Below the pieces are notes generated by a model, which searched no databases, had not been told where the DNA came from, and saw nothing but the letters and a program-made list of their open reading frames with translations. Source: Eubacteriales bacterium (GTDB lineage: Bacteria > Bacillota > Clostridia > Peptostreptococcales > Anaerovoracaceae). From it: a DNA stretch of 14,650 nucleotides. The position numbers and the translations under genes were made by a program. This document shows positions 1 to 7,387 of this stretch, piece after piece. The stretch's first letter is position 1; every line of letters starts with the position of its first letter. The stretch covers positions 1 through 14,650 of the forward strand of contig JAQUJQ010000021.1 in NCBI GenBank assembly GCA_028680875.1, given 5' to 3'.

Positions 1-1241
1 TAACTGTAGCACAAAATATTTTCTTTGGTGATGAAGCCAGATTTAGAAAAGCAGGATTGATTAAGTGGAAAAAGATGGAAAGTGAAGCCAGAGAGATATT
101 AGATGAGCTTCAACTAACAGATATGGACTGCAATCAAAAGGTTGGAGATATTCAATTTTCCAGGAGACAAATGGTTGAAATAGCCAAGGTATTGAGCAGG
201 GCATCTCTGGGTAATGGTGGGAAATCATTGATTCTTTTAGATGAACCGACTTCAGTATTAAATGCAGAAGAAATTACAGTTCTTTTTGATCGAATGAAGA
301 AGTTAAAAGAAGATGGAAACGGTGTAGTATTTATTTCTCATAGATTAGATGAAATTATGCAAATATCAGATAAAATTGTGGTTTTCAAAGATGGCAAATG
401 CGTTAGTGTATTGGCAAGAGAAGAAGCAAGCGAAGCCGTAATATATGAAAAGATGATTGGAAAAAACTCCTCTGGTGAATTCTATAGAGTCAACAAGCAG
501 ACCAAACCACAGAAGAGAGTTCTTATAGAAGCGCAAGACTTAGGATTGTTCGGATATTTTAAAGGGGTTAATTTAACACTTAGAGCAGGTGAGATTATAG
601 GGATATACGGTGTTGTAGGTTCCGGTAAAGAAAACCTCTGCAGTGTATTGTCGGGAGACACAAAACATACAAGAGGAACGCTCAAGGTATCAGGAAATAT
701 AGTTACTTTCAATTCTCCTTTTAAAGCCTTGAAAGCAGGTATATCTTGTATACCTACTGAGAGAAGGGTTGAGGGTCAAGTGGGAATCGCTACAATAAGA
801 GAAAATATTTCATATTCCTGTATTGGCTCATTACGCAGAAACTTATTAATTTCAGAGAAAAAGGAAAAAGAACTGGCGGACAAATGGATTAACAATTTGA
901 AAATCAAATGTATCGGACCGGAGCAAGCAGTTGAAAATTTATCCGGTGGCAATGCACAAAAAGTAGTATTTGCCCGCGTTCTTTCCAGTGAAGCAGATGT
1001 TATAATCTTAAACCACCCAACAAGAGGCGTCGATGTAGGTGCAAAGGAAGAAATTTACGATATTATTCGAGCTGCCACAGCAAGAGGAATCGGGATTATA
1101 CTCTTGGGAGACACCTTAGATGAATGTATTGGATTAAGCAATAAAATCATTGTCATGAAGGATGGGCTTGTCACAAAAGTATTTGATGCTGAACCTGATA
1201 ATAAGCCAAATCAGATTGATATTATTCAATATATGATGTAG
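1..1241 (+). CDS. CUT2-family sugar ABC transporter ATP-binding protein, 5' truncated
   Basis: This is the double-nucleotide-binding-domain ATPase of an RbsA/MglA-like importer. It powers uptake of a sugar or polyol at the inner face of the membrane. The reading frame is open from base 3 (it reads TVAQNIFFGDEARFRKAG), which matches the conserved TVAENIFLG-type stretch of these ATPases. The gene therefore starts before the window and the TTG at 57 is not its start. NBD1 keeps Walker B (LILLDEPTS, about 228-254) and the H-loop (FISHR), but its signature is IQFSRRQ instead of the usual LSVGQQQ (about 150-170). NBD2 has an altered Walker A (GVVGSGKENL, Glu where Ser/Thr is normal), an intact LSGGN signature (939-953), and a Walker B reading ILNHPTRG with Asn and His at 1011-1016 in place of Asp-Glu. 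One of the two composite ATP sites thus looks degenerate. The permease follows after 28 bp. The periplasmic or lipoprotein binding protein is not in the window. Confidence 0.93.
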   Translation, partial: TVAQNIFFGDEARFRKAGLIKWKKMESEAREILDELQLTDMDCNQKVGDIQFSRRQMVEIAKVLSRASLGNGGKSLILLDEPTSVLNAEEITVLFDRMKKLKEDGNGVVFISHRLDEIMQISDKIVVFKDGKCVSVLAREEASEAVIYEKMIGKNSSGEFYRVNKQTKPQKRVLIEAQDLGLFGYFKGVNLTLRAGEIIGIYGVVGSGKENLCSVLSGDTKHTRGTLKVSGNIVTFNSPFKALKAGISCIPTERRVEGQVGIATIRENISYSCIGSLRRNLLISEKKEKELADKWINNLKIKCIGPEQAVENLSGGNAQKVVFARVLSSEADVIILNHPTRGVDVGAKEEIYDIIRAATARGIGIILLGDTLDECIGLSNKIIVMKDGLVTKVFDAEPDNKPNQIDIIQYMM

Positions 1242-1256
1242 TGAAACATTTGAAAA

Positions 1257-1260
1257 GAGG
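1257..1260 (+). promoter_or_regulatory. Ribosome binding site fixing the TTG start of the permease
   Basis: GAGG lies 9 bp before the TTG at 1270. No ATG in the correct frame lies at a suitable distance, so TTG is taken as the start codon. Confidence 0.6.
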
Positions 1261-1269
1261 TGTGATACA

Positions 1270-2238
1270 TTGCGAATAGATTCAATTAAGGATGGAAGGC
1301 TATTTTCCATCTTAAAAGAGTACATCAGTTATTTTGTAGCGGTAGCGTTATTGCTTGTAATCACTACTGTTAATCCCAGATTTGTCAGTACAGGTAATAT
1401 TACTAATTTACTGTCAGATATGAGTCCACTATTGCTCCTGGCTATAGGAGTAACCTTTATTTTACTCATAGGAAGCATTGATTTATCGATTGGGGCAATG
1501 AGCTCATGTGCTTGTGTAATTTTTGCTATAACCATTTTAAATATTGGTTGGTTGGGTATGGTTCTTGCTATACTCTTTGGCGCAGCCGCTGGATTAATCA
1601 GTGGTTTACTTTATGTAAAACTGAAAATCCCTTCATTTATTGCCACCTTTGGAACGATGAGCATTTGGCAAAGCTTAGCTCTGATTTTATCCGATGGTGC
1701 GCCCCAGCAAATCGGAAAAGATTATTGGGAATATACCCAATGGTTCAGGATTAAACTAGGCATTATTCCCCTACCTTTTATAATTGCAATTATTATTTTT
1801 ATAGTATTAGTTGTGGTTGAAAAGAAAACTAAATTTGGTCGTACTCTATTTGCCATTGGCGGGAATGAAAGTGCTGCGAGAATGGCAGGTTTAAACGTAG
1901 AAGGAACAAAGATATTAGTATTTATTCTTATGGGTATTTTTTCTGCCTTGGCCGGTATCTTCTTTGCTTGTAATTTAAAAAGCGGAATTCCGACAGTCGG
2001 GGAACCTTTTACATTAACAGCGATCGCTGCTGTTGCTCTTGGAGGGACCTCTCTAAGCGGTGGGAAAGGTGGATTAATTAAAACCCTTGCAGGTGTAATA
2101 TTGGTTATATTAATTCAAAATGGAATGAACGTTATCGGTGTAGGTGTATTTTGGCAGAAGATTACCTTCGGCGTAATCATTCTAGTTGCTTTATACCTGA
2201 CAACAGATAGAAAACATCGTAACTTAATTGTGAAATAG
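1270..2238 (+). CDS. CUT2-family sugar ABC transporter permease (RbsC-like)
   Basis: This 322-residue, very hydrophobic protein is the membrane channel partner of the preceding ATPase. Stretches compatible with eight to ten transmembrane helices are visible, for example residues about 21-33, 53-68, 93-115, 165-184, 213-234, 248-260, 271-286 and 292-307. The family landmarks are GSIDLSIG (68-75), the cytoplasmic coupling loop GGNESAARMAGLNV (197-210) and ALGGTSLSGGKGG (256-268). These place it with the ribose/galactose/xylose/inositol permeases (BPD_transp_2). Translation starts at TTG behind a GAGG site. It is certainly in the same transcript as the ATPase (28 bp gap) and the cupin (31 bp gap). 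The substrate cannot be read from the sequence. The downstream enzymes argue for an unphosphorylated sugar, polyol or similar hydroxylated compound. Confidence 0.95.
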   Translation: MRIDSIKDGRLFSILKEYISYFVAVALLLVITTVNPRFVSTGNITNLLSDMSPLLLLAIGVTFILLIGSIDLSIGAMSSCACVIFAITILNIGWLGMVLAILFGAAAGLISGLLYVKLKIPSFIATFGTMSIWQSLALILSDGAPQQIGKDYWEYTQWFRIKLGIIPLPFIIAIIIFIVLVVVEKKTKFGRTLFAIGGNESAARMAGLNVEGTKILVFILMGIFSALAGIFFACNLKSGIPTVGEPFTLTAIAAVALGGTSLSGGKGGLIKTLAGVILVILIQNGMNVIGVGVFWQKITFGVIILVALYLTTDRKHRNLIVK

Positions 2239-2254
2239 TCGTAAAACCAAGCCC

Positions 2255-2260
2255 GGGAGG
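2255..2260 (+). promoter_or_regulatory. Ribosome binding site fixing the TTG start of the cupin
   Basis: GGGAGG is 9 bp before the TTG at 2270. The first in-frame ATG (2288) is 27 bp away from this site, so TTG is preferred. Confidence 0.65.
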
Positions 2261-2269
2261 TGCTTTAAA

Positions 2270-2611
2270 TTGGTAAGAAGAAGTAAAATGATAGTAAAAA
2301 CTAATACGGCTGGAGAGAAGGATGCTGTTATTTTTGAAAGTGCAAATACACCGGAAGAATTGCTTAATAAGTGTAGTTTATTCGGAAGGATGACCCTTAA
2401 GCCCGGTTGCAGAGTAGGTTATCATCAACATGTAGGTGATATTGAAAGCTATTATATCATATCAGGAAAAGGGATCTATACTTGCGAAGGTGTCAAAACC
2501 GAAGTGGGAGACGGAGATATGGCTTATTGCAGAAATGGTGAATTTCATGATTTAATCTGCACAGGTGAAGAAAACCTGGTTGTAATGACGTTAATTGTAT
2601 TAGATAAATAG
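2270..2611 (+). CDS. Small single-domain cupin protein
   Basis: This is a 113-residue conserved-barrel cupin. Motif 1 reads GCRVGYHQHVGDIESYYIISGKG, shown here as two parts: the metal ligands HxHx4E (His52, His54, Glu59) and the closing Gly. Motif 2 (about 80-94) includes GDGDMAYCRNGEFH, giving the fourth ligand His93. A bound divalent metal is therefore likely. Small stand-alone cupins in sugar operons can be isomerases, epimerases, mutarotase-like proteins or ligand-sensing proteins, and the sequence does not decide between these. Its place between transporter and transketolase genes suggests an early step, for example isomerisation or epimerisation of the imported compound. That is inference from position only. 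It starts at TTG and is followed after 15 bp by the transketolase N half. Confidence 0.88.
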   Translation: MVRRSKMIVKTNTAGEKDAVIFESANTPEELLNKCSLFGRMTLKPGCRVGYHQHVGDIESYYIISGKGIYTCEGVKTEVGDGDMAYCRNGEFHDLICTGEENLVVMTLIVLDK

Positions 2612-2626
2612 TTAGAAGGTGAAACC

Positions 2627-3460
2627 GTGAAAAACAATATTAGAGATTTGAAGATCTTTGCAACAGACATACGTATTACCATTTTAAAAGGCTTGAAAGG
2701 GCTGGGATTTGGCCACGTAGGGGGATCCATGTCTATGGTTGAACTTATGGCGGCATTGTATGGTGAATGTATGAACATAGATGCTAAAAATCCGGATTGG
2801 GAAGATAGAGATTGGTATATTCAATCAAAGGGCCATGCCGGACCGGCAGTATATGCCACATTGGCGTTAAAAGGGTATTTTCCTTATGAGGAGATTTATA
2901 CCATCAATCAACCGGAGACAAATTTGCCTAGCCATTGTGATCGCAATAAAACTCCCGGAATCGATATGACAACCGGTTCTTTAGGACAGGGTATGTCTAC
3001 TGCAATTGGTGTTGCGTTGGGAAACAAATTAAAAAGTAAAAATAATTATACTTTTCTTCTGCTTGGAGACGGGGAATGCAACGAAGGCCAAGTATGGGAA
3101 GGTGCTCTTTTCGCTCCCCAGCATAAATTGGACCATCTGATTGCTTTTATAGATAGCAATAAGAAACAGCTTGATGGGTATTGCAAGGATATTTGTGATC
3201 TAGGAGATATAAGACAAAAATTTGAAGACTTCGGATGGCATGCACAGGAAGTAGATGGACATGATATTGAGGAAATTATAAATGCCATTGAAAAAGCTAA
3301 GGCCGTTAAAGAGAAACCATCAATGATTGTGTTAGACACAGAAAAAGGAAGAGGATGCACTTTTACTGAAGGAGTGTTGTTTAATCATCATGTCAAATTC
3401 ACAAAAGAGCAAGCAGATGAGGCCATTACAGCACTTGAAAATTATAAAGAGATGCTGTAA
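2627..3460 (+). CDS. Transketolase, N-terminal (thiamine diphosphate/PP domain) subunit
   Basis: This 277-residue protein matches the first domain of transketolase, which binds the diphosphate of thiamine diphosphate (ThDP) and Mg2+. Visible landmarks are GHVGGS (His30), SKGHAG (68-72), TGSLGQG (116-122), the ThDP motif GDGECNEGQVWE (147-158) and the Mg-ligand region with Asn178. Its length fits the split transketolases common in Firmicutes, where a second gene supplies the pyrimidine-binding and C-terminal domains; that gene follows after 14 bp. The enzyme should move a two-carbon ketol unit from a ketose to an aldose. Since it lies in a catabolic operon, it is probably a dedicated enzyme and not the housekeeping pentose-phosphate copy. 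The GTG start is supported by AGAAGGTG just upstream. Confidence 0.95.
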   Translation: MKNNIRDLKIFATDIRITILKGLKGLGFGHVGGSMSMVELMAALYGECMNIDAKNPDWEDRDWYIQSKGHAGPAVYATLALKGYFPYEEIYTINQPETNLPSHCDRNKTPGIDMTTGSLGQGMSTAIGVALGNKLKSKNNYTFLLLGDGECNEGQVWEGALFAPQHKLDHLIAFIDSNKKQLDGYCKDICDLGDIRQKFEDFGWHAQEVDGHDIEEIINAIEKAKAVKEKPSMIVLDTEKGRGCTFTEGVLFNHHVKFTKEQADEAITALENYKEML

Positions 3461-3474
3461 GGAGGAGTGTAATT

Positions 3475-4440
3475 ATGTCTATAAAAATTGTAAATGATAT
3501 AAAACCCGAAGACCAGGAAATGAGAGCTGTATTCGCTGAAGTAATGGATGAAATGGCATCAAAAGATGAAAGAGTGATTTATTTTGATGCAGATTTAATG
3601 AACTCTATCAGTATGATGGGTTTCAGCAAAAAATATCCTGATAGAACCTTCAACTGTGGTATTCAGGAGGCAAATATGATTGGAACTGCTGCAGGAATAT
3701 CTGCAGTCGGTATGATTCCCTTTGTACATACTTTCGGTTGTTTTGCAACCAGGAGAGTATTGGATCAAGTCTTTGTTTCTGCCGCCTATGCCAAATTGAA
3801 TATCAGAATTATCGGTAGTGATCCGGGAGTCACAGCTGCTTTTAATGGTGGAACCCATATGCCTTTTGAAGATATGGGCCTGATGAGGGGAATCCCGGAA
3901 GTAACAGTTATGGAACCTACAGATACCGTAATGCTTGCAGATTTATTAAGGCAAACCAAGGATATGTATGGTGTTTTCTATATCAGACTTTCCAGAAAAA
4001 AGGCAGATAAGGTTTATGAAAATGGTAGTACATTTACCATCGGTAAGGCAATAACGTTACGGGAGGGCAAGGATGTTACCATCATCGCAACAGGGATCAT
4101 GGTGGCGGAAGCAATGCGTGCGGCAGAAGCTTTACAGAAAGCAGGAATTAGTGCCAGAGTTCTTAATATTTTCACCTTAAAACCACTCGATACAGAGGCA
4201 GTTGTAAAAGCAGCAAAGGAAACAGGTGCAATTGTAACTGCTGAAAATCATAATATTATAAATGGATTGGGTTCTGCAGTAGCTGAAGCCCTTTCAGAAA
4301 ATTTCCCGGTTCCTTTAGAAAGAGTTGGTATAAAAGATCTGTTCGGTGAAGTAGGATCTGTAGGGTTCCTAAAAAAACGATTTCAGCTAACAGCAGAGGA
4401 TATTGCCAACCGGGCTCAAAAGGCTATATCAAGAAAATAG
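3475..4440 (+). CDS. Transketolase, C-terminal (pyrimidine-binding) subunit
   Basis: This 321-residue protein completes the split transketolase. Its N-terminal half has the pyrimidine-binding fold of ThDP enzymes, with the catalytic glutamate in NCGIQEAN (Glu65) followed by the GTAAGISAVGMIPFVHTF stretch. The C-terminal half (about 195-315) is the regulatory-like Rossmann domain, containing VTAENHNIINGLGSAVAE. It needs the upstream subunit for activity, with the active site at the interface. A strong AAGGAGG site overlaps the stop region of the N-half gene, so the two are probably made in equal amounts. Neither part shows a truncated motif. The pair resembles, in arrangement, the split transketolases used in dedicated routes such as the sulfoquinovose transketolase pathway. 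No other gene of that route is recognisable here. Confidence 0.95.
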   Translation: MSIKIVNDIKPEDQEMRAVFAEVMDEMASKDERVIYFDADLMNSISMMGFSKKYPDRTFNCGIQEANMIGTAAGISAVGMIPFVHTFGCFATRRVLDQVFVSAAYAKLNIRIIGSDPGVTAAFNGGTHMPFEDMGLMRGIPEVTVMEPTDTVMLADLLRQTKDMYGVFYIRLSRKKADKVYENGSTFTIGKAITLREGKDVTIIATGIMVAEAMRAAEALQKAGISARVLNIFTLKPLDTEAVVKAAKETGAIVTAENHNIINGLGSAVAEALSENFPVPLERVGIKDLFGEVGSVGFLKKRFQLTAEDIANRAQKAISRK

Positions 4441-4475
4441 CCTGTACTTATATTTTAATTAGGAGGCGTACTGCA

Positions 4476-5495
4476 ATGAAAGCAGCTTATTATACAAATA
4501 AAGAACAATTAGAATTGGTAGAATTGGAGACTCCAAAGATTGGATGGGGGGAAGCACTTATAAAAGTAAAATATACTGGTATATGCGGGTCTGATCTCCA
4601 CGTGTATCATGGAGCCCATCCTACTGCCAAGTTTCCGGTAGTCCCGGGTCATGAATTTGTAGGAGAATTGGTAGAATTGAATGATTCCTCGGTTAATGAT
4701 ATTAAGATAGGGGATACCGTTGTGGTACAGCCTTTTTTCTCTTGTGGAGTTTGTGAACCTTGTATTACCGGCAATGATAATGTATGCCAAGAGCTAAAAT
4801 TACTGGGAGCTCACTGTAATGGAAGCTTTGCTGAATATGTTAAGGTTCCGGCAAAAAAAATGTATCGTATTCCGAAAGATGTAGACGTTAAATTAGCAGC
4901 ATTGGCAGAACCGCTTGCAGTTGCAGTTCATGATGTTAGGCGAAGCCAATTAAAGGTCGGTCAGAAGGCGTTGGTTATTGGTGGCGGTCCGATCGGATTA
5001 TTTATTGCTATGGTAGCCAGGTTGGTTGGGGCAGAAGTATATATTTCAGAAGTGAATGAGTTTAGATTAAATTATGCAAAAGATATGGGATTTAAAACTC
5101 TTAATCCAAAAGATGAAGACTTTGATCAACAAGTCAAAACAATTACTAACGGAAAATACTTTGATGTTGTATTTGAAGTATCCGGCAGCAAAACAGGCGC
5201 GGCATCAATGACAAAACTGGCGAAGATTTCAGGGATGGTTGTAATAGTAGGTATGGCAGGAGACAATTATCCGGTAGATTTGATGTCTGTCTTTACAAAG
5301 CAGTTAAAGCTTCAGGGCGTCAGAATACATACACAGGAAGCATTTGCTGCGGCAGTGGACATTTTGGTTTCCGGCGAATTGAACGATCAATTATATAAGC
5401 TTATTTCAAAAACGTTTGCGCTAGAGGATATAAAAGCTGCATTCGAATATATGCATACTAACACGGATCATTTTAAAATCTTATTGGAGGTTTAA
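4476..5495 (+). CDS. Zinc-dependent medium-chain alcohol/polyol dehydrogenase
   Basis: This 339-residue MDR-superfamily enzyme resembles sorbitol, threonine and L-idonate dehydrogenases. Catalytic zinc ligands are visible as Cys37 (ICGSDLH), His59-Glu60 (PGHE) and Glu145 (LAEPLAV). The structural zinc site is complete, with Cys90, Cys93, Cys96 and Cys104. The Rossmann dinucleotide motif GGGPIG lies at 169-174. An acidic residue, Glu192, ends the second strand (YISE), which favours NAD(H) over NADP(H). It likely oxidises a secondary alcohol of a polyol or sugar to a ketone, producing a ketose that the neighbouring transketolase could use, or works in the reductive direction. A clear AGGAGG site precedes the ATG. 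The gap to the transketolase gene is 35 bp with no terminator visible. The exact substrate is unknown. Confidence 0.93.
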   Translation: MKAAYYTNKEQLELVELETPKIGWGEALIKVKYTGICGSDLHVYHGAHPTAKFPVVPGHEFVGELVELNDSSVNDIKIGDTVVVQPFFSCGVCEPCITGNDNVCQELKLLGAHCNGSFAEYVKVPAKKMYRIPKDVDVKLAALAEPLAVAVHDVRRSQLKVGQKALVIGGGPIGLFIAMVARLVGAEVYISEVNEFRLNYAKDMGFKTLNPKDEDFDQQVKTITNGKYFDVVFEVSGSKTGAASMTKLAKISGMVVIVGMAGDNYPVDLMSVFTKQLKLQGVRIHTQEAFAAAVDILVSGELNDQLYKLISKTFALEDIKAAFEYMHTNTDHFKILLEV

Positions 5496-5500
5496 TTAAT

Positions 5501-6253
5501 ATGAGAGTAGTTATTACCGGTGGCACTTCCGGAATTGGTAAAAGTGCTGTTGCTCTCTTTATTAAAGAGGGTTGGCAAGTCATGTTTGTTGGCACGAACC
5601 AGGATGTGGGCCAATCCATGCTTTCTGAATTTCATTCCCAAGGTTATAAAGAGATATACTTTTGCAAATGTGATATTACAAAAGATCAAGATGTAAAAAG
5701 GCTGTTTGATTATACGATGGAGAAAATGGGCGGGACAGACAGTCTGATTAATAATGCGGGAATTTTTATAAGTGGGATGCTCCATGAGACAAAGGAAGAA
5801 GATTGGAACAGAATATTTGATGTTGATGTTAAATCGATCTATTTAACATCAAAGTATTTTATACCATATATGATTAAAAACAAAGGCGGTACTATTGTTA
5901 ATACGGCATCGGTTTCCGGTATGTTGGGAGATTATAACATGGCAGCCTATAATGCTGCTAAAGGGGCAGTAGTAAATTTAGTAAGAGCTATGGCTTTGGA
6001 TTATGGCAAATTTGGAATAAGAGTGAATAATGTTTGTCCTTCAGCCTGTGCAACTCCTATGTTCCTTGCAAATGATGAAGAAACAATCCGGGCATTTAAT
6101 GATGCGAATCCCATAAAAAGGATCTGCACACCTGATGAAGTTGCCCAAGCAATGCTTTTCCTGGCATCGGACCGTTCATCTTCTTGTAACGGAGTAAACC
6201 TTCAGGTTTCAGGAGGCCTTGATATTCATACAGGCCAACCTGTCCAAGAATAA
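5501..6253 (+). CDS. Short-chain dehydrogenase/reductase (classical SDR)
   Basis: This 250-residue classical SDR has the cofactor motif TGGTSGIG (6-13), the strand-stabilising NNAG (84-87) and the catalytic set Ser137, Tyr150 and Lys154 (YNAAK). The C-terminal part carries the usual N-x-x-x-P-x-x-x-x-T segment (VNNVCPSACATPM). It probably interconverts a hydroxyl and a keto group in the sugar-derived intermediate, using NAD(P). Only 5 bp separate it from the preceding dehydrogenase, whose last codons hold its GGAGG site, so the two are translationally close. The operon holds two further oxidoreductases. They may catalyse successive steps, or an oxidation and reduction pair that balances NADH. 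Confidence 0.93.
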   Translation: MRVVITGGTSGIGKSAVALFIKEGWQVMFVGTNQDVGQSMLSEFHSQGYKEIYFCKCDITKDQDVKRLFDYTMEKMGGTDSLINNAGIFISGMLHETKEEDWNRIFDVDVKSIYLTSKYFIPYMIKNKGGTIVNTASVSGMLGDYNMAAYNAAKGAVVNLVRAMALDYGKFGIRVNNVCPSACATPMFLANDEETIRAFNDANPIKRICTPDEVAQAMLFLASDRSSSCNGVNLQVSGGLDIHTGQPVQE

Positions 6254-6289
6254 TTATTACATAATGTTTAATACCAAGGAGGAGAAAAG

Positions 6290-7318
6290 ATGAAACACAA
6301 GGTACTGTTGCTAGGATTGGGTTTTTGGGCTAACTTTTGGCTAAGAGTAATCCAGAACACAGATAATGTTGAATTGGCTGGAATAACTGCATCAAAGGCA
6401 TCGATAGACAAAGCTTGTGCTAGATTCGGAATCTCCGATGATATTGCGTACACCGACTATAAGGAAGCAATTGAAAAAACAGATGCAGATATTATGATAA
6501 TTGTCCTTCCTGCGGAACTCCATGCAGACGCCGCAAAAAGGGGAATGGATAAAGGGATGCATATAATCATGGAAAAACCCATTGCTAAAAGCTTGGAAGA
6601 AGCCAGAGATATCATCGAACATAAGAGAAAATATCCAAATATTAAGTTTATGACATCACAAAATTATAGATGGAGACCTCATAATCAAACAATAAAAAAG
6701 GCAATTCAAAAAGGAATGATCGGAAAAATTGCATCCATCTCGATCGAATTTAGAAAACAAGAAGATCTTCAAGGATATAGATCAGGTTTGGATATGCCGC
6801 TGCTTAATGACTGTGCTATTCATCATTTTGATCTCATTCGCTTTTATACCGGTGCGGATTGCAAAGAAATTTACTGTCGTACTTATAGACCACATTGGAG
6901 TAAATTCTCCGGAAAACCAAATACGGATGCAATTATGACGTTAACTGATGGCAGTACAGTGGTTTATAATGGCACATGGGCGGCACGCGGCCGAGAGTCT
7001 TCATGGGATGGAAACATTGTGATTACCGGCGATAAGGGCTGTCTTACTCTCGATGCATCCAACACTGTACGATACTTTGCGCTTAAGGAAGGTGCGGTAA
7101 GCTTTGAGGCAAAGTTGGAAGAGGGCATCATAATAGACCCGGAACCTATGAAAACCACGGAAATGCAATTTGGACTGAATCAATTTATTAAGGCGATCGA
7201 AGAAGATACTGTGCCGGAAACATCCTTGGAAGATAACATAAAAAGTTTTGCGATTATCTGTGCAGCTATAGAGTCAGTTAAGCAAAATAAAAGTATCAGC
7301 TTAGAGATGTTTAGCTAG
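6290..7318 (+). CDS. Gfo/Idh/MocA-family oxidoreductase
   Basis: This 342-residue protein has the two-domain build of glucose-fructose oxidoreductase and inositol dehydrogenase. The N-terminal Rossmann fold begins with VLLLGLGFWANFW, a GxGxxA-type loop at 9-14. It ends with the family hallmark EKP (95-97, MEKPIAKS), whose lysine usually takes part in catalysis. The C-terminal substrate domain has Asp174 and His178 in NDCAIHHFD, the usual catalytic Asp-x3-His pair. Members oxidise secondary hydroxyls of cyclic sugars and inositols, and related substrates. Some act in a retained-NAD oxidation-reduction cycle. It is preceded by AAGGAGG and lies 36 bp after the SDR gene. This is the third NAD(P)-dependent oxidoreductase in the operon, and it suggests a cyclic or unusual sugar substrate. 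The reaction is not known. Confidence 0.93.
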   Translation: MKHKVLLLGLGFWANFWLRVIQNTDNVELAGITASKASIDKACARFGISDDIAYTDYKEAIEKTDADIMIIVLPAELHADAAKRGMDKGMHIIMEKPIAKSLEEARDIIEHKRKYPNIKFMTSQNYRWRPHNQTIKKAIQKGMIGKIASISIEFRKQEDLQGYRSGLDMPLLNDCAIHHFDLIRFYTGADCKEIYCRTYRPHWSKFSGKPNTDAIMTLTDGSTVVYNGTWAARGRESSWDGNIVITGDKGCLTLDASNTVRYFALKEGAVSFEAKLEEGIIIDPEPMKTTEMQFGLNQFIKAIEEDTVPETSLEDNIKSFAIICAAIESVKQNKSISLEMFS

Positions 7319-7332
7319 AAATCCAAAGGGGT

Positions 7333-7350
7333 AATTATCTTATGATAATT
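7333..7350 (+). repeat. Perfect inverted repeat in the leader of the glycyl radical enzyme gene
   Basis: AATTATC (7333-7339) and GATAATT (7344-7350) are perfect complements around a 4-base spacer. They lie in the largest gap of the operon (69 bp), 25 bp before the ribosome site. The stem has only one G-C pair and no T-run, so it is not a classical terminator. It could be a protein-binding dyad or an RNA processing or stability element, or chance in AT-rich DNA. Confidence 0.4.
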
Positions 7351-7375
7351 GACTGAAAAAGAGGCAAAGAAGATT

Positions 7376-7380
7376 GGAGG
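7376..7380 (+). promoter_or_regulatory. Ribosome binding site deciding the GRE start
   Basis: GGAGG is 7 bp before the ATG at 7388. The frame is open from a TTG at 7349, but that codon has no ribosome site and would add 13 residues encoded across the leader dyad and the ribosome site itself. ATG 7388 is chosen. Confidence 0.8.
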
Positions 7381-7387
7381 ATTTACC

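Noticed and set aside
57..59. TTG at 57 as the start of the ABC ATPase
   Set aside because: The frame is open upstream to the window edge and encodes conserved family sequence (TVAQNIFFG), so the gene is truncated by the window and does not start here.
7349..7387. TTG at 7349 as the start of the glycyl radical enzyme
   Set aside because: There is no ribosome site before it. The extension is encoded across the leader dyad and the GGAGG site that serves ATG 7388.
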